From contig CAUCIO010000049.1 in NCBI GenBank assembly GCA_958442925.1, positions 1 to 13,693 of the forward strand: a stretch of 13,693 nt of DNA, in the 5' to 3' direction. Both the position numbers and the translations under genes were made by a program. The stretch is from an uncultured Clostridium sp. GTDB taxonomy: Bacteria; Bacillota; Clostridia; Lachnospirales; Lachnospiraceae. The notes under the pieces are model-generated. The model worked only from the letters and a program-made list of their open reading frames with translations. It made no database searches and was not told where the DNA came from. Every line of letters begins with the position of its first letter. Position 1 is the stretch's first letter. Shown here one piece after another: positions 12,768-13,693 of this stretch.

Positions 12768-13693
12768 TCAGCCCTTCTTCCTCAGACGGATGTGTACCAG
12801 CTGAGGCCTATTGCAAAACCGGATATTAATGGAATGGGTTCCCAGTCCGCGGCTGACGATCATAGTCTTTCCTTCCCTGTTGAACTGTCCGGCACACCAG
12901 GGGAGGAAAAACTGAAACTGAGGCGTCATCACCCCTCCCAGAAAGGGCAGGCGTATGGTTCCTCCGTGAAAATGGCCGCAGAGCGTCAAATCCGCTCCCC
13001 AGCGGCGGCACTCTTCAAAAAACAGGGGGGAGTGAAGGAGCAGAATCTGGTACCTCTTGGAAGCAGCAGTTCCCACATGGTGCTCCAGCTCCCCCTTCTC
13101 CATCCGGAGGACGGTAAAACGATGGCGGTAGTATCTTTCCTGCATATTACAGCCCGTAATCCTGATATCATCTCCAAATTCCGCTGATTCGTCAGAAAGA
13201 TAAACCACACCTGCCTTCTCAAGTTCCTGACAAAACGTCTGATAGCTGTCTCCATACACCTCTGTTTCCCGTTTCATCCGCTCTTCATGGTTTCCATTGG
13301 CATAAAAAACAGGATATTTTTCTGTCAGTGCTCTTACGAGAGCCAAAGAAGGCCTCAAATCCAGTTTTCCCCTCTTGCACACCATCATGTCGCCGCCTAT
13401 GAGCACTGCGTCCGGCCTTACCATCTCAATGGCCCTTAAAAGCTCTTCCTGATTTTTTCCAAACTGGTTATTATGTAGATCAGAGAGAAACACAAAGTTT
13501 CTCTCCGGCGCTTTCAGCTTTTCTGATGTCAGTTCAAAGGTTTCTGTCACAAAATGTTTTTTTTCATATTCAGACAGGGCCAGGCAGGCACAGCCCGCCG
13601 CGCCTGCTAAGACAGCTGCTTCTCTCCACATATAATGCTTCTTCCTCTTCCATCTTCTAAGTTGTCCGTACCGTTCCTGCACCGGCAGGTTCA
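12768..13693 (-). CDS. Membrane-anchored calcineurin-like metallophosphoesterase (YkuE/YaeI-like), 5' end uncertain
   Basis: Predicted two-metal phosphohydrolase. Counting from a GTG at 13682 there are 304 residues: a basic start, one hydrophobic segment (about 20-37) that would anchor it in the membrane with the enzyme outside, then the metallophosphoesterase motifs SDLHNNQFG (67-75, D68 and H70), GGD (96-98), GNHE (130-133), LLLHSP (214-219) and GHFHGG (236-241). Known relatives such as B. subtilis YkuE act at the cell envelope, and E. coli YaeI has been linked to phosphodiester or lipid-related substrates; the substrate here is unknown. The frame is open to the right edge, the GTG has no visible ribosome binding site, and the last two bases of the window read TG in frame, so the true start may be at or beyond the edge. 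The ATG at 13631 is an alternative. It is convergent with sdaAA, with only 10 bases between. Confidence 0.9.
   Translation of the reverse strand, partial: NLPVQERYGQLRRWKRKKHYMWREAAVLAGAAGCACLALSEYEKKHFVTETFELTSEKLKAPERNFVFLSDLHNNQFGKNQEELLRAIEMVRPDAVLIGGDMMVCKRGKLDLRPSLALVRALTEKYPVFYANGNHEERMKRETEVYGDSYQTFCQELEKAGVVYLSDESAEFGDDIRITGCNMQERYYRHRFTVLRMEKGELEHHVGTAASKRYQILLLHSPLFFEECRRWGADLTLCGHFHGGTIRLPFLGGVMTPQFQFFLPWCAGQFNREGKTMIVSRGLGTHSINIRFCNRPQLVHIRLRKKG

Noticed and set aside
1..13693. CRISPR array, defence island, prophage, transposon or biosynthetic cluster
   Set aside because: No regularly spaced repeats, transposase, integrase, phage or specialised biosynthetic genes were seen on either strand; the genes are core metabolism and housekeeping.

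Overview
The window is a gene-dense, housekeeping-type chromosome segment from a strict anaerobe of the Clostridia, most likely a Lachnospiraceae (former clostridial cluster XIVa). This placement is inferred from gene content and protein style: class III fructose-1,6-bisphosphatase, two oxygen-sensitive class III ribonucleotide reductases, an iron-sulfur two-subunit L-serine dehydratase, ScpA/ScpB, strong GGAGG ribosome binding sites and sigma-A-type promoters with 17-base spacers. No gene here fixes a genus. No tRNA, rRNA, CRISPR array, transposase, phage or plasmid gene was seen.

Layout, left to right. The minus-strand block 1-10839 holds fbp (N-terminal 314 residues only, cut by the window edge); an NrdD with a redoxin domain fused at its C-terminus (1020-3419); hflX (3563-4810), a TPR lipoprotein (4859-5740) and a dUTPase (5759-6190), which read as one operon dut-lipoprotein-hflX; nrdG (6358-6849) behind a conventional nrdD (6895-9027), which form an nrdDG operon with a promoter and a terminator; then scpB (9297-9980) and scpA (10039-10839). 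A divergent intergenic region of about 357 bases (10840-11196) carries a promoter for each direction, a long inverted repeat and a strongly folded leader. The plus-strand operon sdaAB-sdaAA (11197-12757) follows, and a convergent minus-strand membrane-anchored metallophosphoesterase runs off the right edge.

Functional theme. Four genes serve deoxynucleotide supply: two anaerobic ribonucleotide reductases of different subtype, the single activase NrdG, and dUTPase, which makes dUMP and keeps uracil out of DNA. Sequences resembling NrdR operators lie in front of both nrdD genes: three boxes before the conventional nrdD, and an imperfect pair inside a long inverted repeat over the -35 element of the fused nrdD. 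This suggests shared control by the repressor NrdR, which is not encoded in the window. ScpAB (chromosome condensation) and HflX (ribosome rescue) are core functions. Fbp (gluconeogenesis) and SdaAB/AA (serine to pyruvate) are central metabolism.

The least explained items are the leader of sdaAB (11030-11138), which can fold into a three-way junction plus a further hairpin and is flanked by near-identical direct repeats that each contain a -10 element, and the in-cis redoxin of the second NrdD. No wholly new multi-gene system was recognised.
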